Part shown: positions 8,694 to 17,710 of the stretch, in pieces | Layout of the letters: the number at the start of each line of letters is the position of its first letter | How positions within the stretch are numbered: position 1 is the first letter of the stretch | Assembly: GCF_000091305.1 (NCBI RefSeq) | Contig: NC_013929.1 | Span: 8,866,001-8,930,000, forward strand | Source: Streptomyces scabiei 87.22 | GTDB lineage: Bacteria > Actinomycetota > Actinomycetes > Streptomycetales > Streptomycetaceae | Direction of reading: 5' to 3' | DNA: 64,000 bases | The notes under the pieces: generated by a model | Databases searched by the model: none | The model's input: only the letters and a program-made list of their open reading frames with translations | What the model was told of the DNA's origin: nothing | Program-made: the position numbers and the translations under genes

Positions 8694-10561
8694 GCGGTCT
8701 CCTCGATTTCTTCCAGTTCGTCCAGCACGTCGCTGAGGGCGGTCCCGCGGTCCGGCGGCCGACCCGCGAAGGCGGCCCCGGCGGCCCGCACCGTCTTCGC
8801 CTCGGGCCTGCCGGCCGAGGTTGTCTCCTCGTCGGTCTCGCGGGTGACGACGGCCCGGTACCGGGGTTCGTCGCGCACCAGGTCCCGGTGGAGTCCGACC
8901 GCCTCGGCCTTGCCCTCGTGCACGAGGACGACGCGTTCGGCGAGATCGAGCAGGAGCGGCGAGGAGGTGAACACGACCGTCGTGCTCCCCGCCCGCAGCG
9001 AGCGGATGCCGTCGGCGACCCGGGCCTCGGTGTGCGAGTCGACGGCTGAGGTCGGTTCGTCCAGGACCAGCACGCCCGGGTCCGTGATCAGGGACCTGGC
9101 CAGTGCGAGGCGTTGGCGCTGGCCGCCGGACAGGGACCGGCCGCGCTCGGTGATCCGCGCGTCCATCGGGTCCTCGGCGTCGAGCGAGCCCTGGATCAGG
9201 GCCTCCAGTACGTCACCGCACTGGGCGGCGGCCAGCGCATCCCGGGCGCTGACCTGGCCCGAGGCGGGGACGTCGAGGAGTTCGCGCAGCGTGCCGGAGA
9301 GCAGCACCGGGTCCTTGTCCTGGACGAGGACGGCGGTGCGCGCGGAGTCGAGGGGCAGTTCGTCGAGCGGTACGCCGTCGAGCAGCGCGGAGGCGGCGCC
9401 TTCCTCGCTGCCGTGGCCGCCCAGCCGTTCCGCCAGTCGGCCGGCCGCGTCCGGGTCGCCGCACACCACCGCGGTGAGACACCCGGCGGGTGCGAGCAGA
9501 CCGGTCGCCGGGTCGTACAGGTCACCGGTGGGGACGGCGGCCTCGCGGGCCCCTTCGGTGTCCGTGGCCCGCTCAAGCGACAGCACCCGGGCGGCCCTCT
9601 TGGCGGACGGACGGGAGAAGGAGTACGCCATCGCGATCTCCTCGAAGTGCCGGAGCGGATACGCGAGCAGCATGACCGCGCTGTACACGGTGACCAGTTC
9701 GCCGATCGTGATCCGGCCCTCGCGGGCGAGGCCCACGCCGTGCCAGACGACGGCGATCATCAGCAGCCCGGGCAGCAGCACCTGCAGCCCGGAGATGAGG
9801 GCCCACATACGGGCGCTGCGTACGGCGGCGTGCCGGACCTCCTGGGAGGCCCGGCGGTAGCGGTCGAGGAACAGGTCCTCGCCGCCGATGCCGCGCAGGA
9901 CGCGCAGGCCCGCCACGGTGTCGGAGGCCAGTTCGGTGGCACGGCCCGCTTTCTCGCGCTGGAAGTCGGCCCGCCGGGTCGCGCGGGGCAGCAACGGAAG
10001 TACGGACAGGGCCAGGACCGGCACGCCGACGGCGACGACGATGCCGAGCGCGGGCTGATAGACCACCAGGCCGACACAGACGAGCACCACGGTGAGGGCC
10101 GCGGCCGTGAACCGGGAGACGGCCTCGACGAACCAGCCGATCCTCTCGACGTCACCGGTCGAGACGGCGACGATCTCACCGGCGGCCACCCGCCGTGTCA
10201 GCGCCGAGCCGAGCCGGGCGGTCTTGCGGGCCAGCAGCTGCTGGACGCGCGCGGCCGCGGTGATCCAGTTGGTGACGGCGGAGCGGTGCAGGAAGGTGTC
10301 GCCCAGGGCGATGGTGAACCCGCACAGCACCAGCACCACGCCGGCGAGGGCGAGCCGGGCACCGGAGCGGTCGACCACGGCCTGGATGGCGAGGCCGACG
10401 CAGAAGGGCAGGGCGGCCACGGAGGTGAAGTGCAGCAACCCCCATGCCAGCGCCTTGAACTGTCCGCCGAGCTGATTGCGGCCGAGCCACCACAAGAATC
10501 GTGGACCCGAGCGTGCGTCCGGCACGCCCGGGTCTGCATACGGAAGGTCTTGAATCTGCAT
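8690..10561 (-). CDS. Heterodimeric ABC exporter, subunit A: degenerate Walker A, intact LSGGQ (623 aa)
   Basis: First gene of a two-gene exporter operon. The membrane domain covers about residues 30-320. The nucleotide-binding domain has an intact signature (SLSGGQRQRLALARSL, about residue 477) and Walker B (VLVLDEPTS). Where Walker A should be, the sequence is VVCGDPDAAGRLAERL (about residue 367), with no GKS/T lysine. Together with the LTPAQ signature of subunit B, one of the two ATP sites of the dimer is ruined on both faces and the other is canonical. ATG at 10561 starts MQIQDLPYADPGVP; the open frame upstream reads as non-coding. Function: export of an unknown substrate. Confidence 0.9.
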   Translation of the reverse strand: MQIQDLPYADPGVPDARSGPRFLWWLGRNQLGGQFKALAWGLLHFTSVAALPFCVGLAIQAVVDRSGARLALAGVVLVLCGFTIALGDTFLHRSAVTNWITAAARVQQLLARKTARLGSALTRRVAAGEIVAVSTGDVERIGWFVEAVSRFTAAALTVVLVCVGLVVYQPALGIVVAVGVPVLALSVLPLLPRATRRADFQREKAGRATELASDTVAGLRVLRGIGGEDLFLDRYRRASQEVRHAAVRSARMWALISGLQVLLPGLLMIAVVWHGVGLAREGRITIGELVTVYSAVMLLAYPLRHFEEIAMAYSFSRPSAKRAARVLSLERATDTEGAREAAVPTGDLYDPATGLLAPAGCLTAVVCGDPDAAGRLAERLGGHGSEEGAASALLDGVPLDELPLDSARTAVLVQDKDPVLLSGTLRELLDVPASGQVSARDALAAAQCGDVLEALIQGSLDAEDPMDARITERGRSLSGGQRQRLALARSLITDPGVLVLDEPTSAVDSHTEARVADGIRSLRAGSTTVVFTSSPLLLDLAERVVLVHEGKAEAVGLHRDLVRDEPRYRAVVTRETDEETTSAGRPEAKTVRAAGAAFAGRPPDRGTALSDVLDELEEIEETA

Positions 10562-10806
10562 GAGGTCCCAGAGGCTCGTGTCAGGGTGGGGGAGGGTGAG
10601 GCGACGTGGGGAGAAAGAGGCCGTCGAGTCCGACGGCCGGCCGTTGAAGGGGCCGTCGGTCCGACGACCGGCCGTGAAAGGTTCGCGTCGCGGCACGGTC
10701 GGAAGCAAACGGTTTTCCGGCCCCGGGCAAAGTTTCGGCCTGGACCACCCGGGTGGGGCCCGGCCTGCGGCCCGGCGGACGCCTCCGTCCGGTGAGCGGT
10801 GCGACG

Positions 10807-11700
10807 ATGGACGGCATGCGAATAGGCGGGACGATGCGGGGCCGAACCGGCGAGGCGAGTGACGCGGACACATACCGGGCACACGGCGCAGGCGAGTACG
10901 GGGCGCACAGCGCGGACGGGCACCGGGTGCGCAACGCGCGTGCCACGAGGGGCGCGAGGGGCGCGAGTCGTGTCCGGTGCGCGGTGGTGGTCTGTGGTGC
11001 GCTGGTGATGTCGCTGACGGCGTGCGGCGGTTCGGGCGGCACGAACGGCGCGACGACGTCGGACACGGGCGCCCGGAAGTCCCGCGGGACCGGGCGTTCC
11101 GAGGCGCGGACAGTGGATCCGACCCGGATCCCGGACGTCGGCGACCGTCTCCAGAAGCAGATCCCCGCCGAGTCCCGTCAGGTCGTGGCGGTGTACGGGA
11201 AGGGCGAGGACGACGCCGACGCGACGGTCGTGCTGTACACGAAGACCGGCTCCGCCTGGAAGAAGACCCGCAGCTGGGAGGGGCACAACGGCAAGAAGGG
11301 GTGGACCACCGACCACCGGGAGGGCGACAAGCGCAGCCCCGTCGGTGTGTTCACGCTCAGCGACGCGGGCGGCGTCCTCGCCGATCCGGGCGCGAAGCTC
11401 CCGTACAGCCGGTCGGCGTCCTTCCAGGCACCGCACTACTGGGCCAAGTCGCACTGGCACGACTTCGACTATGTGATCGCCATCGACTACAACCGCGTCA
11501 AGGGCACCTCGCCGATCGACCCGACCCGTCCCGAGGGCCAGTCGAAGGGCGGCAGCATCTGGCTGCACATGGATCACGGCAGCGGCACCTCGGCCTGCGT
11601 CAGCCTCTCCAAGTCGGGGATGGAGTACCTGTTGCGCACGCTCGACCCGGCCCGGCACCCGGTGATCGTCATGGGTGACAGGACGGCCCTGAAGGCATGA
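10807..11700 (+). CDS. L,D-transpeptidase family lipoprotein (about 257-297 aa)
   Basis: Predicted cell-wall enzyme of the YkuD/L,D-transpeptidase type, which makes or edits 3-3 peptidoglycan crosslinks. A hydrophobic stretch ending in the lipobox LTAC followed by GGSGG indicates a lipoprotein. The catalytic region reads SIWLHMDHGSGTSACVSLS, with the Cys (codon 11596) as predicted nucleophile and the preceding His and Gly conserved; GDKRSPVGVFTLSDAGG is the family's substrate-loop strand. The start is uncertain: ATG at 10807 puts about 50 residues before the signal peptide, while GTG at 10927 gives a normal signal length. Divergent from the ABC exporter. Confidence 0.8.
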   Translation: MDGMRIGGTMRGRTGEASDADTYRAHGAGEYGAHSADGHRVRNARATRGARGASRVRCAVVVCGALVMSLTACGGSGGTNGATTSDTGARKSRGTGRSEARTVDPTRIPDVGDRLQKQIPAESRQVVAVYGKGEDDADATVVLYTKTGSAWKKTRSWEGHNGKKGWTTDHREGDKRSPVGVFTLSDAGGVLADPGAKLPYSRSASFQAPHYWAKSHWHDFDYVIAIDYNRVKGTSPIDPTRPEGQSKGGSIWLHMDHGSGTSACVSLSKSGMEYLLRTLDPARHPVIVMGDRTALKA

Positions 11701-11769
11701 GGAGCGGCGCCCGCTTGTGGCCGGAGATCGCGTTGTGGCGGGACAGCCCGGCGCCGTAGAACTCCGGCC

Positions 11770-13380
11770 ATGAGAAGCCGGATCTTCATGTCCATGTTCA
11801 CCGGAGCGACCCTTCTGGTGGGCACCCTCCTCGGAGCCGGGACGGCCCGGTCCGCCGACGTCCCCGCCGAGTTCGGCACCGACTGGCACGACCCGGTCAC
11901 CGCTGCCCCGCCCGTCACCGTGCCCGCGCACGGCAGGTCGTGCGAGGTGACGGTCGCCGAAGCCCGGTTCAAGGACTTCACCCCGTACCGCGGGACCTAC
12001 ACACCGCCCGCGGCCTGCGGGAAGAGATGGAGCAAGGTCGTCCTTCGGCTGGATGGCAAGGTGAAGGGACGTCAGTTCGACCGCCTCGGCCATCTGCGCA
12101 TCGGCGGCGTCGAGGTGCTGCGGACGTCCACGCCGCAGCCCTCGCCCGACGGCATCGAGTGGTCCGTGGAGAAGGACGTCACGCGCTACGCCGAGACCCT
12201 GCGCGCCACGCAGCCCGTGGAGATGCTCATCGGCAATGTCGTCGACGACACCTACACCGGCATCCTCGATGTGAGGGCCACGCTGACCTTCTACGGGGGC
12301 CGGCCCGACGCGAGGACGGCGGCGTCGATCCCCGACCGTGTCCTCACCCTCCGGGACGACCACACTCTCACCACCCCGCGCAACAGCGAGCGCGTCGTCG
12401 CCGAGGTCCACGCGACCGGGTCCGGGGGCGGTTGCGAGGAGTACTGGTACCTGACGGTGCCCGCGCGGGCACCGTACTCCTGCACGGCGGACGAGGGTCC
12501 CTACCGCGAGGTGCGGATCGCGGTGGACGGGCAGCCGGCCGGAATCGCCGCGCCCTTCCCGAACGTGTGGACGGGTGGCTGGTCCAACCCCTTCCTCTGG
12601 TACGTCGTCCCCGGGCCCCGGGCCTTCGACGTCCAGCCCCTGCGCTACGACCTGACTCCCTTCGCGGGCCTGCTCAACGACGGCCGCCCGCACCGGATCG
12701 AGGTGTCCGTCGTCGGCGTGCCCGAGGGGCGGCCCGGCTGGAGCACCCCGGTGAACGTCCTGGTCTGGCAGGACGAGGGGAGCGAGCGCGTCACCGGCGC
12801 CCTGACGAAGGCGGAGACGGGCGACCTCACCACCTCGTCCACGTACACCCCCGGCGCGGAGCACCGTGTCGACACCCGCGGCGGCGACCGGCTGACCGTC
12901 GCCGGGTACGTGGACACCTCGCACGGCCGGGTGACGACGACCGTGCGGCGGAGTCTCGCCCACACCTCCACGCACACCTGGGCCGACGGTGAGAACCCCG
13001 ACGCGCTCGATGCGCGGTGGAGCGACGACGAGACGGTCACCGTCGACGGGCGCGGTCCGGCCCGGACGACGCGTGTCCAGCGGTCGTACACGATGGACGG
13101 AACGACGACGCTCGGCGCGGGTGACCGACTGCGGACCGTACTCACGCTCGGTGACCGGGTGAGGACCACCGAGCTGTGGGGCGGGCGGCGCACGGCGTGG
13201 TCCCGGCTGGACGACAGCTACACGGGGGACGCCACGTACACGGCGAACGTGCCGCGCGACCAGCGGCATGCGGTCGGCACGACCGGCGAGCGCTACCGGA
13301 GGTACGGATCGGACGGCTGCTACGACCGGTCGCTGGTCTCCGTACAGGGAGTACTGACGGAGGACCGAATGAGCTGTTGA
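11770..13380 (+). CDS. Secreted PNGase A-like peptide N-glycanase family protein (536 aa)
   Basis: A Sec signal peptide is visible (MRSRIFMSM, hydrophobic core, cleavage near AGTARSADV). The body matches the peptide-N4-(N-acetyl-beta-glucosaminyl)asparagine amidase A family: a WSKVVLRLDGKVKGRQFDR strand, IGGVEVLRTSTPQPSPDGIE, WSVEKDVTRYAETLR and the long central GGCEEYWYLTVPA / WTGGWSNPFLWYVVPGPRAFD region. PNGase A enzymes release N-glycans from glycopeptides. The enzyme was characterised in almond, and bacterial homologues are less studied, so the reaction is inferred. Several Cys residues fit an extracellular protein. It sits alone between the L,D-transpeptidase and the symporter. Confidence 0.75.
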   Translation: MRSRIFMSMFTGATLLVGTLLGAGTARSADVPAEFGTDWHDPVTAAPPVTVPAHGRSCEVTVAEARFKDFTPYRGTYTPPAACGKRWSKVVLRLDGKVKGRQFDRLGHLRIGGVEVLRTSTPQPSPDGIEWSVEKDVTRYAETLRATQPVEMLIGNVVDDTYTGILDVRATLTFYGGRPDARTAASIPDRVLTLRDDHTLTTPRNSERVVAEVHATGSGGGCEEYWYLTVPARAPYSCTADEGPYREVRIAVDGQPAGIAAPFPNVWTGGWSNPFLWYVVPGPRAFDVQPLRYDLTPFAGLLNDGRPHRIEVSVVGVPEGRPGWSTPVNVLVWQDEGSERVTGALTKAETGDLTTSSTYTPGAEHRVDTRGGDRLTVAGYVDTSHGRVTTTVRRSLAHTSTHTWADGENPDALDARWSDDETVTVDGRGPARTTRVQRSYTMDGTTTLGAGDRLRTVLTLGDRVRTTELWGGRRTAWSRLDDSYTGDATYTANVPRDQRHAVGTTGERYRRYGSDGCYDRSLVSVQGVLTEDRMSC

Positions 13381-13524
13381 CGCCGAATGCGTGCGATGTG
13401 ACGTCTGTTCGATGATTTACCGCGGCGAAACACGGCGGTCTTCCTCGCGTGCGGCGACTCCCCGATAGTGATCAACGCGGAAGAGATTTTCCGCATGACA
13501 GAAAGTTCCTTCGGAGGAGTGCCC

Positions 13525-15000
13525 GTGCCGCAGTCCGTACCGTCCCTGCCGCGTCGCGTCGCACGCATGCTGCGTACCTCGCTCTTCGCACAAGTCGGAG
13601 TGGCGCTTGTGCTCGGAATCGTCGTCGGAAGACTGTGGCCGGACACGGCCACGACCTTCCAGCCGCTCGGCGACGGTTTCATCCGTCTGATCAAGACGGT
13701 CATCTCACCGCTGGTGTTCTGTGTGGTCGTCGTCGGCATCGCCAAGGCCGGCAATCTCAGGGCCTTCGGACGGATCGGGCTCAAGGCCCTGATCTGGTTC
13801 GAGGTGGCCTCGACGGCGGCGCTGCTCATCGGCCTGATCGCCGCCAACCTCGTCGGCCCCGGTTCGGGCATGAACGTCGACCCCTCGAAGCTCGACGCCT
13901 CGGCGGTCGACGCGAAGACCGCGGGCGGCGATCTGCCGACGACGGGCGAGTTCATCCTGAACGCGCTGCCGCAGAGCGCGATCGGCGCGTTCGCGGAGAA
14001 CTCGCTGCTCCAGGTGCTCGTGCTCGCCTGCCTCGTCGGCGCCGCGCTGCTGCACCTCGGCCACACCAAGGTGCCCAAGATCCTGCCCGCCGTCGAGCAG
14101 GCCCAGGAGGTCATCTTCGCGATCGTCGGCTTCGTCATGAAGCTGGCCCCGCTCGCCGTGTTCGGCGCGATGGTCCACCTGGTCGGCGAGTACGGCCTCG
14201 GGGTGATGAAGACCTACGCCAAGCTGATCGTCCTCTGCTACGCCGTCGCGCTCGTCTTCCTCGCGCTGCTGGGTGTCGCGCTGAAGCTGATGACCGGGCT
14301 GAGCCTGTGGAAGTTCGTCCGCTACACCCGGGCGGAGATGCTGCTGGCGCTGGGCACCGCCTCCAGCGAGAGCGTCATGCCGCGCATGATGCAGAAACTG
14401 CGGCAGGCCGGCGCCCGCGACGACGCCGTGGGTCTCGTGCTGCCCACCGGGTACTCCTTCAACCTCGACGGCGCGTCCATCTATCTCTCCATCGGCACGC
14501 TCTTCATCGCGCAGGCCGTGGGCGTGGACCTCAGCCTGAGCCAGCAGATCACGGTCGTCCTGGTGCTGATGCTGACCAGCAAGGGCATGGCCGGCATCCC
14601 CGGTTCGGCCTTCCTCGCCCTGTCGGCCACGGCGTCCTCGCTCGGCGCCATCCCCGCCGGAGCCGTCGCGCTCCTGCTCGGTGTCGACCGCATCATGGAC
14701 TCGATGCGTGTCGTCACCAACCTCCTCGGCAACTGCGTCGCCGTCTTCGCGGTGTCGAAGTGGGAAGGGGCGCTGGACACCGACCGGGCGAAGAGGATGC
14801 TCGACGGGGAGCTCCAGTTCGTGGAGGAGGACGACGAGCCCACCGCGGACGCGACCGCGAACGCGCCGGCCCGGCCCCTCTCCGAAGCCGCCGAGACACC
14901 CGCCGCCGCCCACGCCGAGGGTGCCGACGCTCCCGTGAGGGCAGGGGCACCCGCGCTCACCAAGACCGAGGCGAGGGAGCCCGCACCCGAGGTGAGCTGA
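13525..15000 (+). CDS. Dicarboxylate/amino acid:cation symporter, DAACS family (491 aa)
   Basis: Secondary transporter coupling H+ or Na+ to uptake of C4-dicarboxylates or glutamate/aspartate. Family marks are the serine-rich turn GTASSESVMPRMM, the LPTGYSFNLDGASIYL motif and SKGMAGIPGSAFLAL in the substrate-binding hairpins, plus eight or more hydrophobic segments. GTG at 13525 is chosen because GGAGGA lies 6-7 bases upstream; ATG at 13495 and GTG at 13468 are in frame but weaker. The last 60 residues are an acidic Ala/Pro/Glu cytoplasmic tail. Without an adjacent sensor kinase the substrate cannot be set. A hairpin terminator follows at 15136. Confidence 0.9.
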   Translation: MPQSVPSLPRRVARMLRTSLFAQVGVALVLGIVVGRLWPDTATTFQPLGDGFIRLIKTVISPLVFCVVVVGIAKAGNLRAFGRIGLKALIWFEVASTAALLIGLIAANLVGPGSGMNVDPSKLDASAVDAKTAGGDLPTTGEFILNALPQSAIGAFAENSLLQVLVLACLVGAALLHLGHTKVPKILPAVEQAQEVIFAIVGFVMKLAPLAVFGAMVHLVGEYGLGVMKTYAKLIVLCYAVALVFLALLGVALKLMTGLSLWKFVRYTRAEMLLALGTASSESVMPRMMQKLRQAGARDDAVGLVLPTGYSFNLDGASIYLSIGTLFIAQAVGVDLSLSQQITVVLVLMLTSKGMAGIPGSAFLALSATASSLGAIPAGAVALLLGVDRIMDSMRVVTNLLGNCVAVFAVSKWEGALDTDRAKRMLDGELQFVEEDDEPTADATANAPARPLSEAAETPAAAHAEGADAPVRAGAPALTKTEAREPAPEVS

Positions 15001-15135
15001 CCCCCGTCCCGCGGCCGTCAGGCTCGCCGCCGCCCGTCCCGCGGCCCCGCCGCCCGTCCCGCGACCGTGCGCGTGCCACCCGCGCGTACGACCGGCCGAT
15101 GCGCCTCACGCGGGCGGATGCGACTCGCTCATACG

Positions 15136-15170
15136 AAAGGCCCGGTGCTGCACCTCGCGCCGGGCCTTTT
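15136..15170. terminator. Bidirectional rho-independent terminator
   Basis: AAAGGCCCGG, a 14-base loop, then CCGGGCCTTTT. The hairpin sits between the convergent symporter and marR genes, has T on one side and A on the other, and could end transcripts from both. Upstream, 15004-15064 holds three short CGTCCCGCGGC/A repeats. Confidence 0.8.
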
Positions 15171-15185
15171 CGCGCGCCCGGCGAG

Positions 15186-15641
15186 TCAGCAGCGCCGCTC
15201 CGCCACCGGCGCCCCGTCGATCAAGGTGTCGAGCAGCCCGCCGAGCACCCCCCGCTGGTCGTCGGACAGCGGTGCCAGGATCTCCTCCGCCGCCGACCGC
15301 CGCGCGTGGTGCAGCTCCCGCAGCACCTTGCGGCCCTCGTCCGTGACCTCTATCCGGATCACCCGGCGGTTGGTGGGATCCGGTACCCGCCGCACTCGGC
15401 CGCTCTCCTCCAGGGCGTCGACCAGGGAGGTCACGGCCCGGGGCACGACCTCCAGCCGCTCGGCCAGATCGGCCATGCGCGGTGGTGTGTCGTAGTGCGC
15501 CAGGGTGCGCAGCAGCCGTGACTGTGCCGGGGTGATCTCCAACCCGCTCTGCTGGAGGTGGCGCTTCTGGATGCGGTGCACGCGGCGGGTGAGCCGCAGC
15601 AACTGCTCGGCCAGCGGCCCGTCGGCGTCGGGGGTGGTCAT
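15186..15641 (-). CDS. MarR family transcriptional regulator (151 aa)
   Basis: A winged-helix repressor of the MarR type. The recognition region reads MADLAERLEVVPRAVTSLVD, followed by the wing RVPDPTNRRVIRIEVT, and an N-terminal helix LLRLTRRVHRIQKRHLQ for dimerisation. Length is typical. It is divergent from a multidrug ABC exporter with 114 bases between the starts, and two inverted repeats lie between them. The usual arrangement is repression of both genes, with release when an aromatic ligand or drug binds. The ligand cannot be read from sequence. Confidence 0.9.
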   Translation of the reverse strand: MTTPDADGPLAEQLLRLTRRVHRIQKRHLQQSGLEITPAQSRLLRTLAHYDTPPRMADLAERLEVVPRAVTSLVDALEESGRVRRVPDPTNRRVIRIEVTDEGRKVLRELHHARRSAAEEILAPLSDDQRGVLGGLLDTLIDGAPVAERRC

Positions 15642-15645
15642 ACGG

Positions 15646-15690
15646 GAACAATATCAGGACCATGTTCATTGTGAGTATAGGTAACAATGA
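15646..15690. promoter_or_regulatory. Probable MarR operator: two overlapping inverted repeats
   Basis: Between the divergent marR (start 15641) and ABC exporter genes lie two inverted repeats. One is TCATTGT / ACAATGA (15666-15672 and 15684-15690), perfect over 7 bases. The other is GAACA / TGTTC (15646-15650 and 15663-15667). Both are AT-richer than the surroundings and immediately upstream of the marR start. MarR operators are usually imperfect palindromes in such gaps, so this is the likely binding site. Confidence 0.6.
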
Positions 15691-15755
15691 GCTAGGCTCC
15701 GTGAGCCGGTCCACAGCTCCATCCGTCCCGCCTCCCTCACCTCCCGTAGGAGCCC

Positions 15756-17657
15756 ATGCGTCCCGACCACGAACCCACCTGGGTGCCCTCCGGCCCCGCG
15801 CCGGAACAGCCACGACAGGTACGCCGCATCCTGAAACTCTTCCGCCCCTACCGCGGCCGGCTCGCGATCGTCGGCCTGCTCGTCGGGGCCGCCTCGCTCG
15901 CGTCGGTCGCCACACCCTTTCTCCTCAAGGAGATACTCGACACCGCGATCCCCGAGGGCCGCACCGGTCTGCTGAGCCTGCTCGCGCTGGGCATGATCCT
16001 GAGCGCGGTCCTCACCAGTATCTTCGGCGTCCTGCAGACCCTGATCTCCACGACCGTCGGCCAGCGTGTCATGCACGATCTGCGCACCGCCGTCTACGGC
16101 CGGCTGCAGCGCATGTCGCTCGCCTTCTTCACCCGGACCCGGACCGGCGAGGTCCAGTCCCGCATCGCCAACGACATCGGCGGCATGCAGGCGACCGTCA
16201 CCTCCACCGCGACCTCGCTGGTCTCCAACACCACCAGCGTGGTCGCCACCGTCGTCGCGATGGTCGCCCTGGACTGGCGGCTCACCGTGGTCACCCTGCT
16301 CCTGCTGCCGCTCTTCGTGTGGATAAGCCGCCGGGTCGGCAACGAACGCAAGAAGATCACCACGCAGCGCCAGAACCAGATGGCCGCCATGGCCGCGACG
16401 GTCACCGAGTCGCTGTCCGTCAGCGGCATCCTGCTCGGACGCACGATGGGCCGCGCCGACTCGCTCACCAAGTCCTTCGCCGAGGAGTCCGAGGGGCTCG
16501 TCGACCTGGAGGTCAGGTCCAACATGGCCGGACGCTGGCGGATGGCCGTCATCACCGTCGTCATGTCCGCGATGCCCGCCGTCATCTACTGGAGTGCCGG
16601 TGTCGCCCTGCAGTTGGGCGGCCCGTCCGTGTCGGTAGGCACGCTCGTGGCCTTCGTCTCGCTCCAGCAGAACCTGTTCCGGCCGACCGTGAGCCTGCTG
16701 TCCACCGGCGTCCAGATCCAGGCCTCGCTCGCCCTCTTCCAGCGCATCTTCGAGTACCTCGACCTGCCCATCGACATCACCGAGTCCGAGAACCCCGTCC
16801 ACCTCGACCGGGTCAAGGGGGAGGTCCGCTTCGAGAACGTCGAGTTCCGCTACGACGCCGACCACGGCGACCACGGCGATGACGCCGGGCGGGGCGAGAG
16901 CGGCGAACGCGGTGGCGAAGGCCGTCGCCGCCCGATCCTCGACGGCATCGACCTCATCGTCCCGGCCGGCGGCAGCCTCGCCGTCGTGGGGCCGACCGGC
17001 GCCGGCAAGTCCACGCTCGGCGCTCTGGTGCCGAGGCTGTACGACGTCACGGGCGGCCGGGTCACCCTCGACGGGGTCGACGTGCGGGACCTGGACTTCG
17101 ACACGCTGGCCCGTGGCGTCGGAGTCGTCTCCCAGGAGACGTACCTCTTCCACGCCTCGGTCGCCGACAACCTGCGCTTCGCCAAACCGGACGCCACTGA
17201 CGAGGAACTGCACGCGGCGGCGCGGGCGGCCCAGATCCACGACCACATCGCGGCACTGCCCGACGGCTACGACACCGTCGTCGGCGAACGCGGACACCGC
17301 TTCTCCGGCGGGGAGAAGCAGCGCCTCGCCATCGCCCGCACCATCCTGCGCGACCCGCCGGTCCTCATCCTCGACGAGGCGACCAGCGCCCTCGACACCC
17401 GCACCGAACACGCCGTACAGCAGGCCATCGACGCGCTCTCCGCCGACCGCACCACCGTCACCATCGCCCACCGCCTCTCCACGGTCCGGGACGCCGACCA
17501 GATCGTCGTCCTGGACGCCGGCCGCGCGGTGGAGCGCGGTACGCACGAGGAGCTGATGCGGCGGGGCGGTCGGTACGCGGCCCTGGTGCGGCGGGACGCG
17601 CGGCTGACGCCGGGGCGTGAGGTGGTCGAGGTGCCGAAACTGGAGCCGACAAGATGA
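15756..17657 (+). CDS. Multidrug-type ABC exporter, fused membrane and ATPase domains (633 aa)
   Basis: Full half-transporter, expected to act as a homodimer. The six-helix domain covers about residues 25-330. The nucleotide-binding domain has Walker A GPTGAGKST, Q-loop VVSQETYLF, signature FSGGEKQRLAIARTI (an LSGGQ variant) and Walker B LILDEATSALD, then the H-loop IAHRLSTV. An unusual Asp/Gly/His-rich insert (DADHGDHGDDAGRGESGERG) precedes Walker A. TAGGAG is 5-6 bases before the ATG. The divergent MarR neighbour suggests drug-responsive control; the substrate is unknown. Confidence 0.92.
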   Translation: MRPDHEPTWVPSGPAPEQPRQVRRILKLFRPYRGRLAIVGLLVGAASLASVATPFLLKEILDTAIPEGRTGLLSLLALGMILSAVLTSIFGVLQTLISTTVGQRVMHDLRTAVYGRLQRMSLAFFTRTRTGEVQSRIANDIGGMQATVTSTATSLVSNTTSVVATVVAMVALDWRLTVVTLLLLPLFVWISRRVGNERKKITTQRQNQMAAMAATVTESLSVSGILLGRTMGRADSLTKSFAEESEGLVDLEVRSNMAGRWRMAVITVVMSAMPAVIYWSAGVALQLGGPSVSVGTLVAFVSLQQNLFRPTVSLLSTGVQIQASLALFQRIFEYLDLPIDITESENPVHLDRVKGEVRFENVEFRYDADHGDHGDDAGRGESGERGGEGRRRPILDGIDLIVPAGGSLAVVGPTGAGKSTLGALVPRLYDVTGGRVTLDGVDVRDLDFDTLARGVGVVSQETYLFHASVADNLRFAKPDATDEELHAAARAAQIHDHIAALPDGYDTVVGERGHRFSGGEKQRLAIARTILRDPPVLILDEATSALDTRTEHAVQQAIDALSADRTTVTIAHRLSTVRDADQIVVLDAGRAVERGTHEELMRRGGRYAALVRRDARLTPGREVVEVPKLEPTR

Positions 17658-17710
17658 AGATATGCGAGGTTATGCCGGATTTGAGGTGATATGCGGGTTA
17701 CCGTGCCCGC

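Noticed and set aside
1944..9860. 2638-codon open frame on the plus strand
   Set aside because: It lies opposite the helicase and ABC exporter genes, has no domain, and is an artefact of high GC, where antisense frames stay open.
10198..13269. 1023-codon minus-strand frame
   Set aside because: Antisense to the L,D-transpeptidase and PNGase A-like genes; composition is that of a shadow frame.
13449..15521. 690-codon plus-strand frame overlapping the symporter
   Set aside because: Arg/Gly-rich shadow of the symporter; the real frame has membrane segments and family motifs.
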